From Marinomonas transparens (lineage in GTDB: Bacteria > Pseudomonadota > Gammaproteobacteria > Pseudomonadales > Marinomonadaceae), in assembly GCF_016463975.1 (NCBI RefSeq), contig NZ_JAEMNX010000025.1, positions 1 through 64,000 on the forward strand: 64,000 bases of DNA, written 5' to 3'. Positions 18,923 through 28,677 of this stretch are shown in pieces; position 1 is the first letter of the stretch, and every line of letters begins with the position of its first letter. A model generated the notes under the pieces. That model had not been told where the DNA came from and did not search any database. It was given only the letters and a program-made list of their open reading frames with translations. The translations under genes were made by a program, and so were the position numbers.

Positions 18923-19738
18923 TCATTGACGCGTCAAACGATCATTACCTAACACAATAGGCATAGAAGATCGATATGGGTTGATGTCCAAACCACCACG
19001 TCTAACGTAACGAGCATAAACCACCAATTTTTCTGGCTGACATTTTTGCATAATATCTATGTAGATTCGCTCTACGCATTGCTCATGGAAGTCCGTATGC
19101 TCTCGAAAAGAAACAATATATTTCAATAAGCTCTCATGACTAATTCGTGTGCCTTTATAGTCAATAAACACCGACCCCCAATCAGGCTGATTGGTAACCG
19201 GACAATTTGACTTTAATAAATGACTAACTAAACGCTCCTCTACCTGACCCGATTGGGTATCAATCTCAAGTAAATCTGCATTAGGATGATATTCAGAAGT
19301 CTCAACATCCAAATCATCGATACAATAATCTGGCGTAAGTACCACCAAAGACGCCATAGAATCCGCATCACGAATGACAACATTTACCGCTGCCCCTGCC
19401 GCATTGGACAAATCAGTCTCCAACAGCGCTTGCACCTCTTCCATTGAGTCATGACGCATCTGATTAAAAGAGTTTAGATACAATTTAAACGATTTAGATT
19501 CAATAATATTTGGGGAGTCATAGGGAAAACGAAATTCAGCCAAAGCCACTCTTGGCTTTCCTTTAGCGTTTAACCAGGATAATTCATAGGCGTTCCAAAT
19601 ATCTTCCCCATGAAAAGGAAGACGGTCAGATTCAACGCCCATTTCAGACCATTTATCAACTCTCGCAATTGGGTAAAGCAGCCCTGGATTGTACTCAGAA
19701 ACATAGTCTGTTTGCTGACCTAAGGGTAAAAAGCCCAT
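18923..19738 (-). CDS. queF: NADPH-dependent 7-cyano-7-deazaguanine (preQ0) reductase
   Basis: A 271-aa QueF of the long two-domain (E. coli-type) form, which reduces the nitrile of preQ0 to preQ1 for queuosine tRNA modification. The catalytic Cys is in [12 protein letters not shown] (about 185-196), and the NADPH-site [10 protein letters not shown] motif is at about 80-90. The ATG has AGGA 10 nt upstream. It follows the YadH-type permease gene by 12 bp on the same strand, so it may share that transcript. queC, the enzyme making preQ0, is at about 48 kb in the same window. Confidence 0.95.
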   Translation of the reverse strand: MGFLPLGQQTDYVSEYNPGLLYPIARVDKWSEMGVESDRLPFHGEDIWNAYELSWLNAKGKPRVALAEFRFPYDSPNIIESKSFKLYLNSFNQMRHDSMEEVQALLETDLSNAAGAAVNVVIRDADSMASLVVLTPDYCIDDLDVETSEYHPNADLLEIDTQSGQVEERLVSHLLKSNCPVTNQPDWGSVFIDYKGTRISHESLLKYIVSFREHTDFHEQCVERIYIDIMQKCQPEKLVVYARYVRRGGLDINPYRSSMPIVLGNDRLTRQ

Positions 19739-19750
19739 ATAACACTGTCC

Positions 19751-20524
19751 TCAATTTCTAATGCCTTTGCCTTGATTAAGCAAACGCAGACCGTACCAAA
19801 ACAACACAACAATAAACAAACTCACGATAATCAGCGCCGAATACACATTAATATCGGAAACGCCGAGAATACCGTACCTAAATGCATTCACCATATAAAG
19901 AACAGGGTTCAGCATAGACATTTTCTGCCAGAAATCTGGCAACAAATCAATGGAATAAAAGACCCCGCCAAGGTATGTGAGAGGCGTCAAAATGAATGTC
20001 GGTACAATAGACACATCATCAAAACTTCTCGCATAAATAGCATTAACAAAACCACCAAGAGAAAACATAATGGAGGTTAAGCAAACAACCAAAACCGTCA
20101 AAAACAAACTTTGTAATGCTAAGTGAGTAAAAAATAGCGACAACACAGTAACAATTAACCCGACACACAAACCTCGCGCTACACCACCTAATACATAGCC
20201 CACTAAAATGACCCAGTTAGGCGTTGGTGACACCAGTAATTCCTGAATACTATGCTGAAATTTAGCAGAGAAAAAAGACGACGCGACATTCGAATAGGAG
20301 TTCGTAATCACCGACATCATAATCAAACCGGGGATAATATACTGCATATAGCTAAAGCCACCCATTTCACCGATTCGATCACCAATTAAATTGCCAAAAA
20401 TAGCAAAATAAAGCGTCATTGTGATGGCTGGCGGCAGTAAGGTTTGCGGCCAAATACGGGTAAATCGACGAATTTCTCTAAGTAAAATAGTAACAAAAGC
20501 AATCCAAATTTCTGAGTTTTTCAT
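19751..20524 (-). CDS. ABC-2 type permease, YadH-like
   Basis: A 257-aa inner-membrane permease with about six hydrophobic segments, beginning with a basic amphipathic start and an 'RIWPQTLLPPAITMTLYFAIFG' type first segment as in E. coli YadH. The partner ATPase gene ends 4 bp upstream. The exported substrate is unknown. C-terminal hydrophobic segment about 228-247. Confidence 0.88.
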   Translation of the reverse strand: MKNSEIWIAFVTILLREIRRFTRIWPQTLLPPAITMTLYFAIFGNLIGDRIGEMGGFSYMQYIIPGLIMMSVITNSYSNVASSFFSAKFQHSIQELLVSPTPNWVILVGYVLGGVARGLCVGLIVTVLSLFFTHLALQSLFLTVLVVCLTSIMFSLGGFVNAIYARSFDDVSIVPTFILTPLTYLGGVFYSIDLLPDFWQKMSMLNPVLYMVNAFRYGILGVSDINVYSALIIVSLFIVVLFWYGLRLLNQGKGIRN

Positions 20525-20528
20525 TAAG

Positions 20529-21443
20529 TTACCCTTTAATTAATTTAACGAAGAGCTCTTCGAGTCGATTCGATTTATTACGCATACTGATGACATTCAC
20601 CGATACCTCATCCAAAGCCTTAAAAATATCATTGATAGACTGACCTTTAATAACCTCAACCTCGATGCTCGTTGCATCTTTACTAGTTACTACCGAATAA
20701 CCCGGCAACTGCCAATTTTCTGGAAGCTTATTATCAAGGTCTAAAATAAAGGTTTCTTGGTTTAATGTTTTCAATAAGGCTTTCACGCTAGTATTTTCAA
20801 CGATTTCGCCGCCATTAATAATGGCGATATTGCGACACAGTTGCTCAGCTTCTTCTAAATAATGCGTGGTCAAGATGATGGTTGTGCCCTGCTCATTAAG
20901 CTTTTTAATAAACGCCCACATAGAGCGACGTAATTCTATGTCCACACCGGCGGTAGGCTCATCTAAAATCAGCACCTCTGGCTCATGAATCAACGCCCTT
21001 GCAATCATCAGTCGTCGTTTCATGCCTCCTGATAACATGCGAGATTGCACATCCCTCTTATCCCACAGGTCCAACTGTTTTAAGTACTTTTCAGCACGAA
21101 CTTCTGCCACGCTCTTACTGAGCCCATAAAACCCTGCTTGTGTAACCACAACATTAAAAACAGTCTCGAACACATTGAAATTAAACTCTTGCGGTACAAC
21201 GCCCAAATATTTCTTTGCTTGAGCAAAATCGGTATCGATATCAGTACCAAACACAGACACCTTGCCTGATGACTTATTGACCAGAGAACATAAAATACCA
21301 ATCGTTGTTGATTTTCCCGCCCCATTAGGACCAAGCAATGCAAAGAAATCGCCTTTCTCTACTTTTAAATCGATCCCTTTAAGTGCTTCAAAACCACCTT
21401 CATAGCGCTTTTTAAGGTCACTAATTTCAATTGCATATGTCAT
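20529..21443 (-). CDS. ABC transporter ATP-binding protein, YadG-like
   Basis: A 304-aa ATPase very similar to the E. coli YadG sequence as I remember it. Walker A GPNGAGKST (about 38-46), signature LSGGMKRR (about 137-144), Walker B LILDEPT (about 158-164) and the H-loop TTHYLEEAE are all intact. The C-terminal extension ends in NRLEELFVKL, a YadG feature. It is translationally close to the permease gene (4-bp gap), forming an exporter of unknown substrate. Confidence 0.92.
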   Translation of the reverse strand: MTYAIEISDLKKRYEGGFEALKGIDLKVEKGDFFALLGPNGAGKSTTIGILCSLVNKSSGKVSVFGTDIDTDFAQAKKYLGVVPQEFNFNVFETVFNVVVTQAGFYGLSKSVAEVRAEKYLKQLDLWDKRDVQSRMLSGGMKRRLMIARALIHEPEVLILDEPTAGVDIELRRSMWAFIKKLNEQGTTIILTTHYLEEAEQLCRNIAIINGGEIVENTSVKALLKTLNQETFILDLDNKLPENWQLPGYSVVTSKDATSIEVEVIKGQSINDIFKALDEVSVNVISMRNKSNRLEELFVKLIKG

Positions 21444-21502
21444 AATTGAAGTTCTCGTACGGCAACGGCCGATTTAGTCATTACTTATAAATAGGGTTTT
21501 AC

Positions 21503-21910
21503 GTGGAATCACGCACACAATATATCTTTAACGCTTTTGCTGATTTGCGCCAACGCATCGCAGAACATGCGCCTTTTGATCAAGCGGACATGGCTGAAGA
21601 AGAATTAGACTTCTTGGAAAAATGGGACTCGCTCACTTCAAAAATTGAAGCAAGTGACCCCAGCTACACTTTCGAGGCCCAAGAAGTGTTATCCCGTTTT
21701 ATTCGCTGTTACGCAAACCTAGTCCCACTAATTAAAAGAGAGTTACTTTGGTTTGTTGGTGGAGAATGCCTGCATTTCTTAGGAGATGAGGAAATCGCTT
21801 TGTATCAGCAACTTGAAGATCATCTTTACGAATTAGATAAGCAGCAAAAAAGCTATGATATAGCGAAGGAAATCAGCCTTCTGCGCGGCCACTCCACTCA
21901 AGTTCATTAA
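21503..21910 (+). CDS. conserved hypothetical protein, unknown function
   Basis: A 135-aa soluble, acidic, mostly helical protein I do not recognise. There is no signal peptide or membrane segment. It has an 'LDFLEKWDSLTSKIEASDPSYTF' region (about 36-58), then FIRCYANLVPLIKRELLWFVGGECLHFLGDEE (quoted here only by its ends: about 71-102), which looks conserved. The start is GTG at 21503 with AGGG 6 nt upstream. It is divergent from the YadG gene (59 bp gap) and convergent with fabF. Coding is supported by even length, a start signal and the absence of competing frames. Confidence 0.7.
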   Translation: MESRTQYIFNAFADLRQRIAEHAPFDQADMAEEELDFLEKWDSLTSKIEASDPSYTFEAQEVLSRFIRCYANLVPLIKRELLWFVGGECLHFLGDEEIALYQQLEDHLYELDKQQKSYDIAKEISLLRGHSTQVH

Positions 21911-21915
21911 TCTAA

Positions 21916-21947
21916 TAGATGGACGGATCATCCGATCCGCCCATCTA
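21916..21947. terminator. hairpin between the small gene and fabF (candidate terminator)
   Basis: AGATGG/CCATCT and CGGATC/GATCCG form a 12-bp stem with one A-C mismatch around ATCC. It sits between convergent stops but lacks a T run on either strand, so termination may be Rho-assisted. Confidence 0.5.
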
Positions 21948-21948
21948 A

Positions 21949-23193
21949 TTAGTATGCAAATTTCTTAAATACCAAAGTACCGTTGGTGCCACCAAAGCCA
22001 AAAGAGTTATTTAAAACTGTATCGATTTTTCTCTTTTGCGGCGTAAAAGGTACATAGTTTAAGTCACAACCTTCACCGGGCTCTTCTAAATTAATGGTTG
22101 GCGGTGCCACCTGATCTCGAATCGCCAAAATAGAAAATATCGACTCAACCGCACCGGACGCGCCTAATAGATGCCCAATCATAGACTTAGTTGAGCTAAT
22201 CGCAACATCTTCTGCATCTTCGCCCATCACCAATTTAACAGCATTTGTCTCCGCTAAATCCCCTGCAAGCGTCGAGGTCCCATGCGCATTGATATAATCA
22301 ACGTCACTTGGCATTACATTCGCATCTTTTAAAGCGGCATTCATCGCTGCCGCCGCGCCTTCACCTGTCTCTGGCGGTGCTGTCATATGATGAGCGTCAT
22401 CACTCATGCCAAAGCCAGCCAATTCAGCATAAACCGTTGCGCCACGGGCAATCGCATGCTCGTACTCTTCTAGCACAAGAATACCGGCACCATCCCCCAT
22501 AACAAAACCATCTCTGTTTTTGTCCCATGGACGACTGGCTGACTTAGGGGCATCATTTCTGGTGGATAAGGCACGCGCAGCACCAAAGCCGCCCATTCCT
22601 AAAGGCGTGATGGCCATCTCTGCACCACCCGCAATCATCACATCAGCATCACCATAGGCAATCATACGCCCCGCCATACCAATGTTATGAGTACCTGTTG
22701 TACAAGCTGTCACGATAGAAATATTCGGCCCTTTAAAGCCGAAACGTATCGCAACGTGACCTGAAATCATATTAATAATCGCGCCTGGCACAAAAAATGG
22801 AGAAATACGTTTTGGCCCTGATTCATTCAATAACTCTAGGTTCTTCTCAATCATTGGCAATCCACCAATACCAGAACCTATTGCACAACCTACACGATTT
22901 AAATCGGCAGTTTCAGCATTTAAATTGGCATCTTCCAGCGCCTGAACAGCCGCCGCGATACCATATTGAATAAAAAGGTCCATTTTGCGCGCTTCTTTGA
23001 AACTCATATACTGAGTCGCATCAAAATCTGTCACTTGCGCAGCAAAACGTGTGGAAAACTGTCCGGCATCAAAAGAGGCGATCTCCGATACACCGCTCTT
23101 GCCTTCCAATACGCTGTCCCACGTATCCTTCACATTGTTGCCAAGGGGTGTCACCATTCCCATTCCTGTGACTACAACCCGACGACGAGACAT
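21949..23193 (-). CDS. fabF: beta-ketoacyl-ACP synthase II
   Basis: A 414-aa KAS II, which elongates acyl-ACP with malonyl-ACP in fatty acid synthesis and controls the palmitoleate to cis-vaccenate step. The catalytic triad is Cys164 (VTACTTGTH), a His in NAHGTST (about 304) and a His in [11 protein letters not shown] (about 341). It is the last gene of the fab cluster, separated from acpP by a terminator-like hairpin. Confidence 0.98.
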   Translation of the reverse strand: MSRRRVVVTGMGMVTPLGNNVKDTWDSVLEGKSGVSEIASFDAGQFSTRFAAQVTDFDATQYMSFKEARKMDLFIQYGIAAAVQALEDANLNAETADLNRVGCAIGSGIGGLPMIEKNLELLNESGPKRISPFFVPGAIINMISGHVAIRFGFKGPNISIVTACTTGTHNIGMAGRMIAYGDADVMIAGGAEMAITPLGMGGFGAARALSTRNDAPKSASRPWDKNRDGFVMGDGAGILVLEEYEHAIARGATVYAELAGFGMSDDAHHMTAPPETGEGAAAAMNAALKDANVMPSDVDYINAHGTSTLAGDLAETNAVKLVMGEDAEDVAISSTKSMIGHLLGASGAVESIFSILAIRDQVAPPTINLEEPGEGCDLNYVPFTPQKRKIDTVLNNSFGFGGTNGTLVFKKFAY

Positions 23194-23240
23194 AGGATTC
23201 CTCCAGTCATTCCCTTTTTTACTTAAAGGGCTATTAATAA

Positions 23241-23274
23241 GAAAAGCCGCTGTAATAAATACAAGCGGCTTTTC
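23241..23274 (-). terminator. terminator/attenuator between acpP and fabF
   Basis: GAAAAGCCGCT (23241-23251) pairs with AGCGGCTTTTC (23264-23274). On the minus strand the stem is T-rich at its 3' end and followed by TTATTAAT. It lies in the 104-bp acpP-fabF gap and probably lets acpP be made in excess of fabF. Confidence 0.7.
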
Positions 23275-23297
23275 GGGAAACTCAGATCACCAAAATA

Positions 23298-23531
23298 TTA
23301 CAAGTTAGCGTTGATGTAGTCGTTCGCTGCTTGTACAGTAGTGATTTTTTCAGCTTCTTCATCTGGAATTTCAGTATCAAATTCCTCTTCAAGAGCCATA
23401 ACTAATTCAACTGTGTCTAGGGAATCGGCACCCAAGTCATCAACGAAAGAAGCTGAACTAACAACCTCTTCTTCTTTAACACCTAGTTGTTCGCAAACGA
23501 TTTTTTTAACGCGTTCTTCAATGCTACTCAT
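23298..23531 (-). CDS. acpP: acyl carrier protein
   Basis: A 77-aa acidic four-helix carrier. Ser37 in G-A-D-S-L-D-T-V is the phosphopantetheine attachment site. It carries growing acyl chains to FabF, FabG, PlsX and lipid A enzymes. It lies between fabG and fabF. Confidence 0.98.
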   Translation of the reverse strand: MSSIEERVKKIVCEQLGVKEEEVVSSASFVDDLGADSLDTVELVMALEEEFDTEIPDEEAEKITTVQAANDYINANL

Positions 23532-23665
23532 TAGAAATTCCTACTCTACTCGTTAACAGCTCAGTGTAAGCTATTATATAAAATTCGGTCACCTATAACA
23601 GGCGGGATTCTTAATCTGAACCGGAGACGTATTTTCGTTGAATTGAATATAAAATTCAACCCAAA

Positions 23666-24400
23666 TTACGACATATACATGCCACCATTGACATGTAATG
23701 TTTCACCAGTGATATATGCAGCGCCTTGCGACGCTAAAAACGCAACGGCGGCTGCAATTTCTTCTGGTTGACCAAGGCGTGATGAAGGCACTTTTTCGAC
23801 CAATTTGGCCTTATGTTCTTCAGGAAGCACCTTAGTCATGTCTGTTTCAATAAAGCCTGGCGCAACGCAATTTACCGTTATACCACGGGAAGCAATTTCA
23901 GCCGCTAGCGAACGACTAAAACCTTCTAGACCTGCTTTGGCAGCAGAATAGTTAGTTTGACCGCCATTCCCCATAGAACCTACAACCGAACTAATACTGA
24001 TAACACGACCAAATCTTGCCTTAGTCATACCACGCAAGCAAGCTTTTGTGACACGAAATACAGAGGTAAGATTAGTATTAACCACTTGATCCCACTCATC
24101 TTCTTTCATGCGCATCATAAGATTATCACGAGTTATGCCAGCATTATTAACCAAAATGGTTGGCGCACCGAATTCAGCATTAATTCCCTTTATAACCGCA
24201 TCAACAGAGTCGCTAGAAGAAACATCTAGCACCCAACCTTTGCCTTTATCACCCAAGTATTCACTAATACTCTGCGCGCCAGAATCGCTAGTCGCGGTTC
24301 CGATAACAGTAGCTCCCTGCTCAACAAGAGCCATAGCAATCGCTTTACCTATGCCTCGTGTCGCCCCAGTAACCAGCGCAATTTTGCCCTCAAGACTCAT
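23666..24400 (-). CDS. fabG: 3-oxoacyl-ACP reductase
   Basis: A 244-aa short-chain dehydrogenase that uses NADPH to reduce 3-ketoacyl-ACP. It has the N-terminal nucleotide motif TGATRGIG (about 12-19), NNAG (about 86-89) and the Ser-Tyr-Lys catalytic set (SISS, YSAAK). The C-terminal 'TGETLHVNGGMYM' is the FabG ending. It follows fabD by about 50 bp. Confidence 0.97.
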   Translation of the reverse strand: MSLEGKIALVTGATRGIGKAIAMALVEQGATVIGTATSDSGAQSISEYLGDKGKGWVLDVSSSDSVDAVIKGINAEFGAPTILVNNAGITRDNLMMRMKEDEWDQVVNTNLTSVFRVTKACLRGMTKARFGRVISISSVVGSMGNGGQTNYSAAKAGLEGFSRSLAAEIASRGITVNCVAPGFIETDMTKVLPEEHKAKLVEKVPSSRLGQPEEIAAAVAFLASQGAAYITGETLHVNGGMYMS

Positions 24401-24451
24401 GATTCTCTCCCATTCATCATTTCAACAAATAAAATTCTTTCTATACAAATA

Positions 24452-25375
24452 CTAAGCAGACAATGCCGCTTCAAATCCAGCCAAATCCCCTAAAGAGGCG
24501 ACAGCTATGCCTTTAACAATTCGCTTATTCAAACCACTTAGCACTTTACCTGGACCACACTCTAATGTTGTGGTCACACCTAACTCTGCAAGCAAGGCAA
24601 CAGACTGAGTCCACTGCACAGGCTCGCTGAGTTGAGAAACTAGATTGGCTTTGATCACAGCTGCATCAGAAACTGCTTTCGCGCTAACATTTTGTACTAA
24701 TGTACAGGTTGGTTCATTAAATTGAATAGACTCTAATTTCTCGGCTAATTTTTTACCCGCTGGAATCATCAGTTCACAATGGGAAGGAACACTGACTGGC
24801 AAAGGCAAAGCACGCTTAGCACCAGCTTCTTTGGCATTAGACATTGCTTCTTCTACGGCGGCAACGTGCCCAGCAATAACCACCTGACCGGGTGAATTAA
24901 AGTTTACCGCACTAACAATGCCAGCAACCTTTTCGCAAGCGGCAACCACTTGATCATCAGCCAAACCAATGATGGCCGCCATCGCACCTTCACCAGCAGG
25001 AACAGCCGCCTGCATGAATTCGCCACGCAATTTAACCAACTCAACTGCATCAGTAAACGCAATCACACCAGCACAGACAAGCGCCGAATATTCACCTAAG
25101 CTGTGGCCCGCAACAAAAGCAGGCACTTCCCCACCCTGCTGCTCCCAGAGACGCCACAAGGCAACACTAGCGGTAAGCAAGGCTGGTTGTGTTTTGTCCG
25201 TTTGACTTAATCGTTCGGCATCATTTTGCACAAGGTTCCACAAGTCGTAACCAAGCACCTCAGACGCTTCAGCGAAAGTTTGACCAATTATTTGGTGTCT
25301 TTCAGCCAAATCGGCCAACATACCCAATTGCTGAGAACCCTGACCCGGAAAAACAAAAGCTAATTCAGTACTCAT
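24452..25375 (-). CDS. fabD: malonyl-CoA:ACP transacylase
   Basis: A 307-aa acyltransferase with the N-terminal FPGQGSQ block and the nucleophile Ser92 in GHSLGE; the catalytic His is in VPSHCELM (about 200). It loads malonate onto ACP for chain extension. AGGAGG precedes the start. plsX is 12 bp upstream, and fabH, often found between the two, is absent. Confidence 0.97.
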   Translation of the reverse strand: MSTELAFVFPGQGSQQLGMLADLAERHQIIGQTFAEASEVLGYDLWNLVQNDAERLSQTDKTQPALLTASVALWRLWEQQGGEVPAFVAGHSLGEYSALVCAGVIAFTDAVELVKLRGEFMQAAVPAGEGAMAAIIGLADDQVVAACEKVAGIVSAVNFNSPGQVVIAGHVAAVEEAMSNAKEAGAKRALPLPVSVPSHCELMIPAGKKLAEKLESIQFNEPTCTLVQNVSAKAVSDAAVIKANLVSQLSEPVQWTQSVALLAELGVTTTLECGPGKVLSGLNKRIVKGIAVASLGDLAGFEAALSA

Positions 25376-25387
25376 TTAACCTCCTGG

Positions 25388-26335
25388 TTATAAAGCTTTA
25401 TTACAAAGTCGCGCTTCAACCGCAGAAAACAAATCCGCACGCGCAATATCTACTCCATATTCAATTGCACCGATCATCGCAGATAGATCAGAACAACCAT
25501 GACCTTTTACCAAATTGCCACGCACCCCTACTAAGCAAGCCCCATGCCTGCGTTCAGTTTGGTAAAAAGTCTCAAATAGGGTTGAAGCCCCCTCGCCCAA
25601 CTCTTTTAATTGCCCCATCAAAAAAGACAGCAAGCCTTCAGATGCCTTTAATACGGCATTACCTACCATACCATCACAGACGATGACGTTTTTTTCGCCA
25701 CGAAATAACTCAGTCCCTTCCGCATAGCCTAAATATTTTGGCCAGCTTTTATTAGCAAGAATTCGATCCGTCTCTCTAATAACTGAACTACCCTTAGAAT
25801 TTTCTACGCCGACATTAAGCAAGCCAACCCTTGGCACTTCATCACTTAATACCTCCACATAAGCAGCGCCTAACTCAGCAAAACCTTCCAACATAGAAGG
25901 AGGACAGTGCACGTTAGCACCAAGATCAACCAAGCAACGTAGCGGGTTAGTATGAAGCTCGCGAATTAAAGCAGGATAGAGTTTAGGACGTAACACCCCC
26001 AAAATATGCCGAGCAAGAGCAACCATGGCACCAGTATTGCCCAAAGTTACAACAACATCTGAGTCTTTCTGAGACAAACTCATTAAGGACCGATAAAGCG
26101 AACTGTTTTTACGACGAAATAAGGAGCGAACAATTTCTTCATCGCCAGCAATAACATCGGAACAGGAAATAAAAGACAGTCGTTCATGGGACAACGGAAG
26201 CTCAAGATCAGAGCTTGGGGAATAATAGATGGTAATAGCTAAGTCATGATATCGAGAAAGAACCTCAACAGCTCCCTCGAATGCAACGCGGGGACCTAAG
26301 TCCCCGCCCATAGCGTCTAAAGCTACCCTAATCAT
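25388..26335 (-). CDS. plsX: phosphate acyltransferase PlsX
   Basis: A 315-aa PlsX, which converts acyl-ACP to acyl-phosphate for phospholipid synthesis. The N-terminal MIRVALDAMGGDLGP, 'VTLGNTGAMVALAR' and the GVRGNLVKGHG segment near residue 275 are diagnostic. It lies 11 bp downstream of rpmF in the yceD-rpmF-plsX-fab operon. Confidence 0.96.
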   Translation of the reverse strand: MIRVALDAMGGDLGPRVAFEGAVEVLSRYHDLAITIYYSPSSDLELPLSHERLSFISCSDVIAGDEEIVRSLFRRKNSSLYRSLMSLSQKDSDVVVTLGNTGAMVALARHILGVLRPKLYPALIRELHTNPLRCLVDLGANVHCPPSMLEGFAELGAAYVEVLSDEVPRVGLLNVGVENSKGSSVIRETDRILANKSWPKYLGYAEGTELFRGEKNVIVCDGMVGNAVLKASEGLLSFLMGQLKELGEGASTLFETFYQTERRHGACLVGVRGNLVKGHGCSDLSAMIGAIEYGVDIARADLFSAVEARLCNKAL

Positions 26336-26346
26336 GGGTATCTTAG

Positions 26347-26526
26347 TTACTCACCTTTAGGGGTGATAACTTGACGTCCACGATAAAAACCATCCGCAGA
26401 AACATGGTGACGACGGTGAAGTTCACCAGTAGTCTGCTCTACAGAAAGTGTTGCGCTAGTCAAAGCGTCATGTGAACGGCGCTGGCCGCGACGTGAACGA
26501 GTCACTTTACTTTTTTGTACTGCCAT
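26347..26526 (-). CDS. rpmF: 50S ribosomal protein L32
   Basis: A 59-aa basic protein beginning [19 protein letters not shown], the L32 signature, with the C-terminal [12 protein letters not shown] block. It contains no cysteines, so it is the zinc-free form. An SD GGAG lies about 7 nt upstream of the ATG at 26526. It lies between yceD and plsX, the conserved order in Proteobacteria. Confidence 0.97.
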   Translation of the reverse strand: MAVQKSKVTRSRRGQRRSHDALTSATLSVEQTTGELHRRHHVSADGFYRGRQVITPKGE

Positions 26527-26544
26527 TTTTGGAGCTCCTAACTT

Positions 26545-27066
26545 TTACTTGGCCTTTAATTGGGCCAATATACTAAATGGATTCGGTTTTTCGTCATCCG
26601 GTGCGTCATCGGTAGACGAGGCATACTTTACAGCTGTTGGGTTGCAACCACTTTCTTCGTGATAAGCGACAATGGGTAAGGCAAGTATAATTTCTTGCTC
26701 CACCATATCTGCTAAGATTACTTCACCATCGGTCATGACAACAGGGTCATAATCTTTCGGTAGTTTTTTGGCATGATCTTCGTCATAAACAAAGCCCAAT
26801 GCCAAATCTAACGCCAGATCATAGGGAACCGCTCCCATGCAGCGTTGACAAACAACTTGCACTTGAGCGCTTAATGATCCGGAAGCAATGTAGCGCTTAT
26901 CCTCATCAACTCTAAAGTCTAGATGAATAAAAGCATTACCCTCATCAGAGGCTAAAATAGCACACAGTTCCTTAAACTGGTTAAGGGGTATGTACCCTTC
27001 AAATGCCGACTCGTGGTTGGCATATTTGCGAGGGTCAAAATATTTAGGTAATGAGTCATTCAACAT
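26545..27066 (-). CDS. yceD: YceD/DUF177-family 23S rRNA accumulation protein
   Basis: A 173-aa YceD. The family signature C-Q-R-C at about 91-94 is present, followed by an acidic region and the LDLALGFVYDED and 'EQEIILALPIV' blocks. In E. coli and plants YceD homologues are linked to 23S rRNA accumulation. It is the first gene of the rpmF-plsX-fab operon, divergent from the Maf-family gene across about 157 bp. Confidence 0.92.
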   Translation of the reverse strand: MLNDSLPKYFDPRKYANHESAFEGYIPLNQFKELCAILASDEGNAFIHLDFRVDEDKRYIASGSLSAQVQVVCQRCMGAVPYDLALDLALGFVYDEDHAKKLPKDYDPVVMTDGEVILADMVEQEIILALPIVAYHEESGCNPTAVKYASSTDDAPDDEKPNPFSILAQLKAK

Positions 27067-27223
27067 GGCGGCAAATAATATGGCTAAGGGCCTGTATTGT
27101 CAAAGTCTAAGTGCATTATGAGGCATTTTTTTCACCGTTTTTCGCCATAACTGACAAAAAAAAGTAGAATCCGCGTTTATTACACTAAAACAGTCCACTA
27201 TTTATAAAAAAGGCATAGCAAAA

Positions 27224-27838
27224 GTGATGCAAAAAGCCCCACAAAAACAGCTTGTTTTGGCTTCCTCTTCCCCTTACCGAAAGTCATTACTTGAACGCCT
27301 ACAAATCCCTTTTGAGTGCCATTCACCTGATATTGACGAGTCACCATTCGACGGCGAATCAGCAGAAAACCTCGTCAAGCGCCTAACAATCAGTAAGGCT
27401 CAGGCAGTACAAGCGGACAAGTTAACGATAAACGACATTAACAAGCTCATTATTGCTTCTGATCAAGTTGCCGTTCTAAATCAACAAATTCTTGGTAAAC
27501 CACTTAATAATCAAAACGCTATTCAGCAACTAAAAAATTTTAGTGGTAATAAGGTAAGTTTCTTAACTGGCTTATGCGTTCTCAATCAACAAACGCTCAA
27601 TTTCCAATATGAACTAAATCAATATCATGTTTATTTTAGAAAGCTAACAATAAGAGAAATTGAAAACTATATTCGTATAGAGCAACCACTAGACTGTGCT
27701 GGTAGCTTTAAATGTGAAGGGTTAGGTATTAGCCTGTTTGAAAAAATGGAAGGAGAAGATCCGAATAGTCTCATTGGCCTCCCCCTTATTTCTCTATGCC
27801 GCTTACTGAGGCAACACCAAATCAATCCCCTAGGCTAA
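27224..27838 (+). CDS. Maf-family nucleotide pyrophosphatase (YceF type)
   Basis: A 204-aa Maf protein of the YceF branch, shown in E. coli to hydrolyse m7GTP. Motifs include LASSSPYRKSLLERL at the N-terminus, SDQV (about 88), GKPL and the CAGSFKCEG block (about 165-173). The start is GTG at 27224 with AAAGG 10 nt upstream, or the adjacent ATG at 27227. It is divergent from yceD, as in E. coli, and overlaps the convergent DUF4892 gene by 4 bp. Confidence 0.92.
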   Translation: MMQKAPQKQLVLASSSPYRKSLLERLQIPFECHSPDIDESPFDGESAENLVKRLTISKAQAVQADKLTINDINKLIIASDQVAVLNQQILGKPLNNQNAIQQLKNFSGNKVSFLTGLCVLNQQTLNFQYELNQYHVYFRKLTIREIENYIRIEQPLDCAGSFKCEGLGISLFEKMEGEDPNSLIGLPLISLCRLLRQHQINPLG

Positions 27839-28638
27839 TTCTCTAGGGGAGAATCATAAACAAAAGCAATGCGATCAAAGCCCAGAGACTCACGCCCTAA
27901 ATCCGCTAAATTAATAAAGCGCACCTTACTGCTTAAACGATCACCAAGACCAGCCTCAACATTTGATATCATCCGATCCCCCCGCTCTATTGCGCTCAAC
28001 AAACCGTTTTTTTGACTCGTTACAAAAGCAACCACCTTCTGATCAGGCAATAAATCACTTAAAAAGCGACGAATCCTAGGAAGGTCTGAGGCATCCATTT
28101 GAGCAACAATACCAAACTCTGAATCTTGCGCCTCCGTTGCCTTTACTTCATCTAAGCGCACCATGACATCACCCGCACCACGACGGTTAATGTACATGAT
28201 CTGATAGGCACCTTGACGATCCTTAACAACCAATAGAGATTGATTTTGATCTGCACCATACAATAAATAATCTTTGAAAAAATTATTAGCCCAAGCATTA
28301 CTGCTGCCACAACTTCGGCTTTCACACTCAAATAAAATAGACTGCCCATCAGCGACTAAAAGTGCTTTGTAATGAGCATAAACATCAGCTAAAAGCGCAT
28401 TGCGATCTATTTTATAAAGCGAGCTAGAATATTCTCCTTTCACCCTAATTACTGACTCAGGCTCCCAACCACGACCAGCACGACTAATCTTACTTAATGG
28501 CACCTCAATTAACTGATCGACTTTAGAGTTACTTTTGACTAACTGAGCACCACGATAGGGCTCGCTTTCTGACAAATCAGCGTAAGAGAGACTACTCAGT
28601 AAAATAGATAAAAACAAAGCGCCACGAAACTTAACCAT
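27835..28638 (-). CDS. DUF4892-family periplasmic protein
   Basis: A 267-aa protein with a short signal peptide (about 1-20, cleavage after SYA) and a mature region I assign to DUF4892 from blocks such as ECESRSCGSSNAWAN (about 102-116) and 'LLVVKDRQGAYQIMYINRRG'. A C-terminal segment of about 170-260 resembles an OmpA-like or SPOR-like sensor of spacing but I cannot name it. Function unknown. It is the last gene of the gpsA-DUF4389-sixA-hydrolase run. Confidence 0.75.
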   Translation of the reverse strand: MVKFRGALFLSILLSSLSYADLSESEPYRGAQLVKSNSKVDQLIEVPLSKISRAGRGWEPESVIRVKGEYSSSLYKIDRNALLADVYAHYKALLVADGQSILFECESRSCGSSNAWANNFFKDYLLYGADQNQSLLVVKDRQGAYQIMYINRRGAGDVMVRLDEVKATEAQDSEFGIVAQMDASDLPRIRRFLSDLLPDQKVVAFVTSQKNGLLSAIERGDRMISNVEAGLGDRLSSKVRFINLADLGRESLGFDRIAFVYDSPLEN

Positions 28639-28677
28639 GCAATCTACCTCTCACCATTAGATAGGTGGATTAATTCA

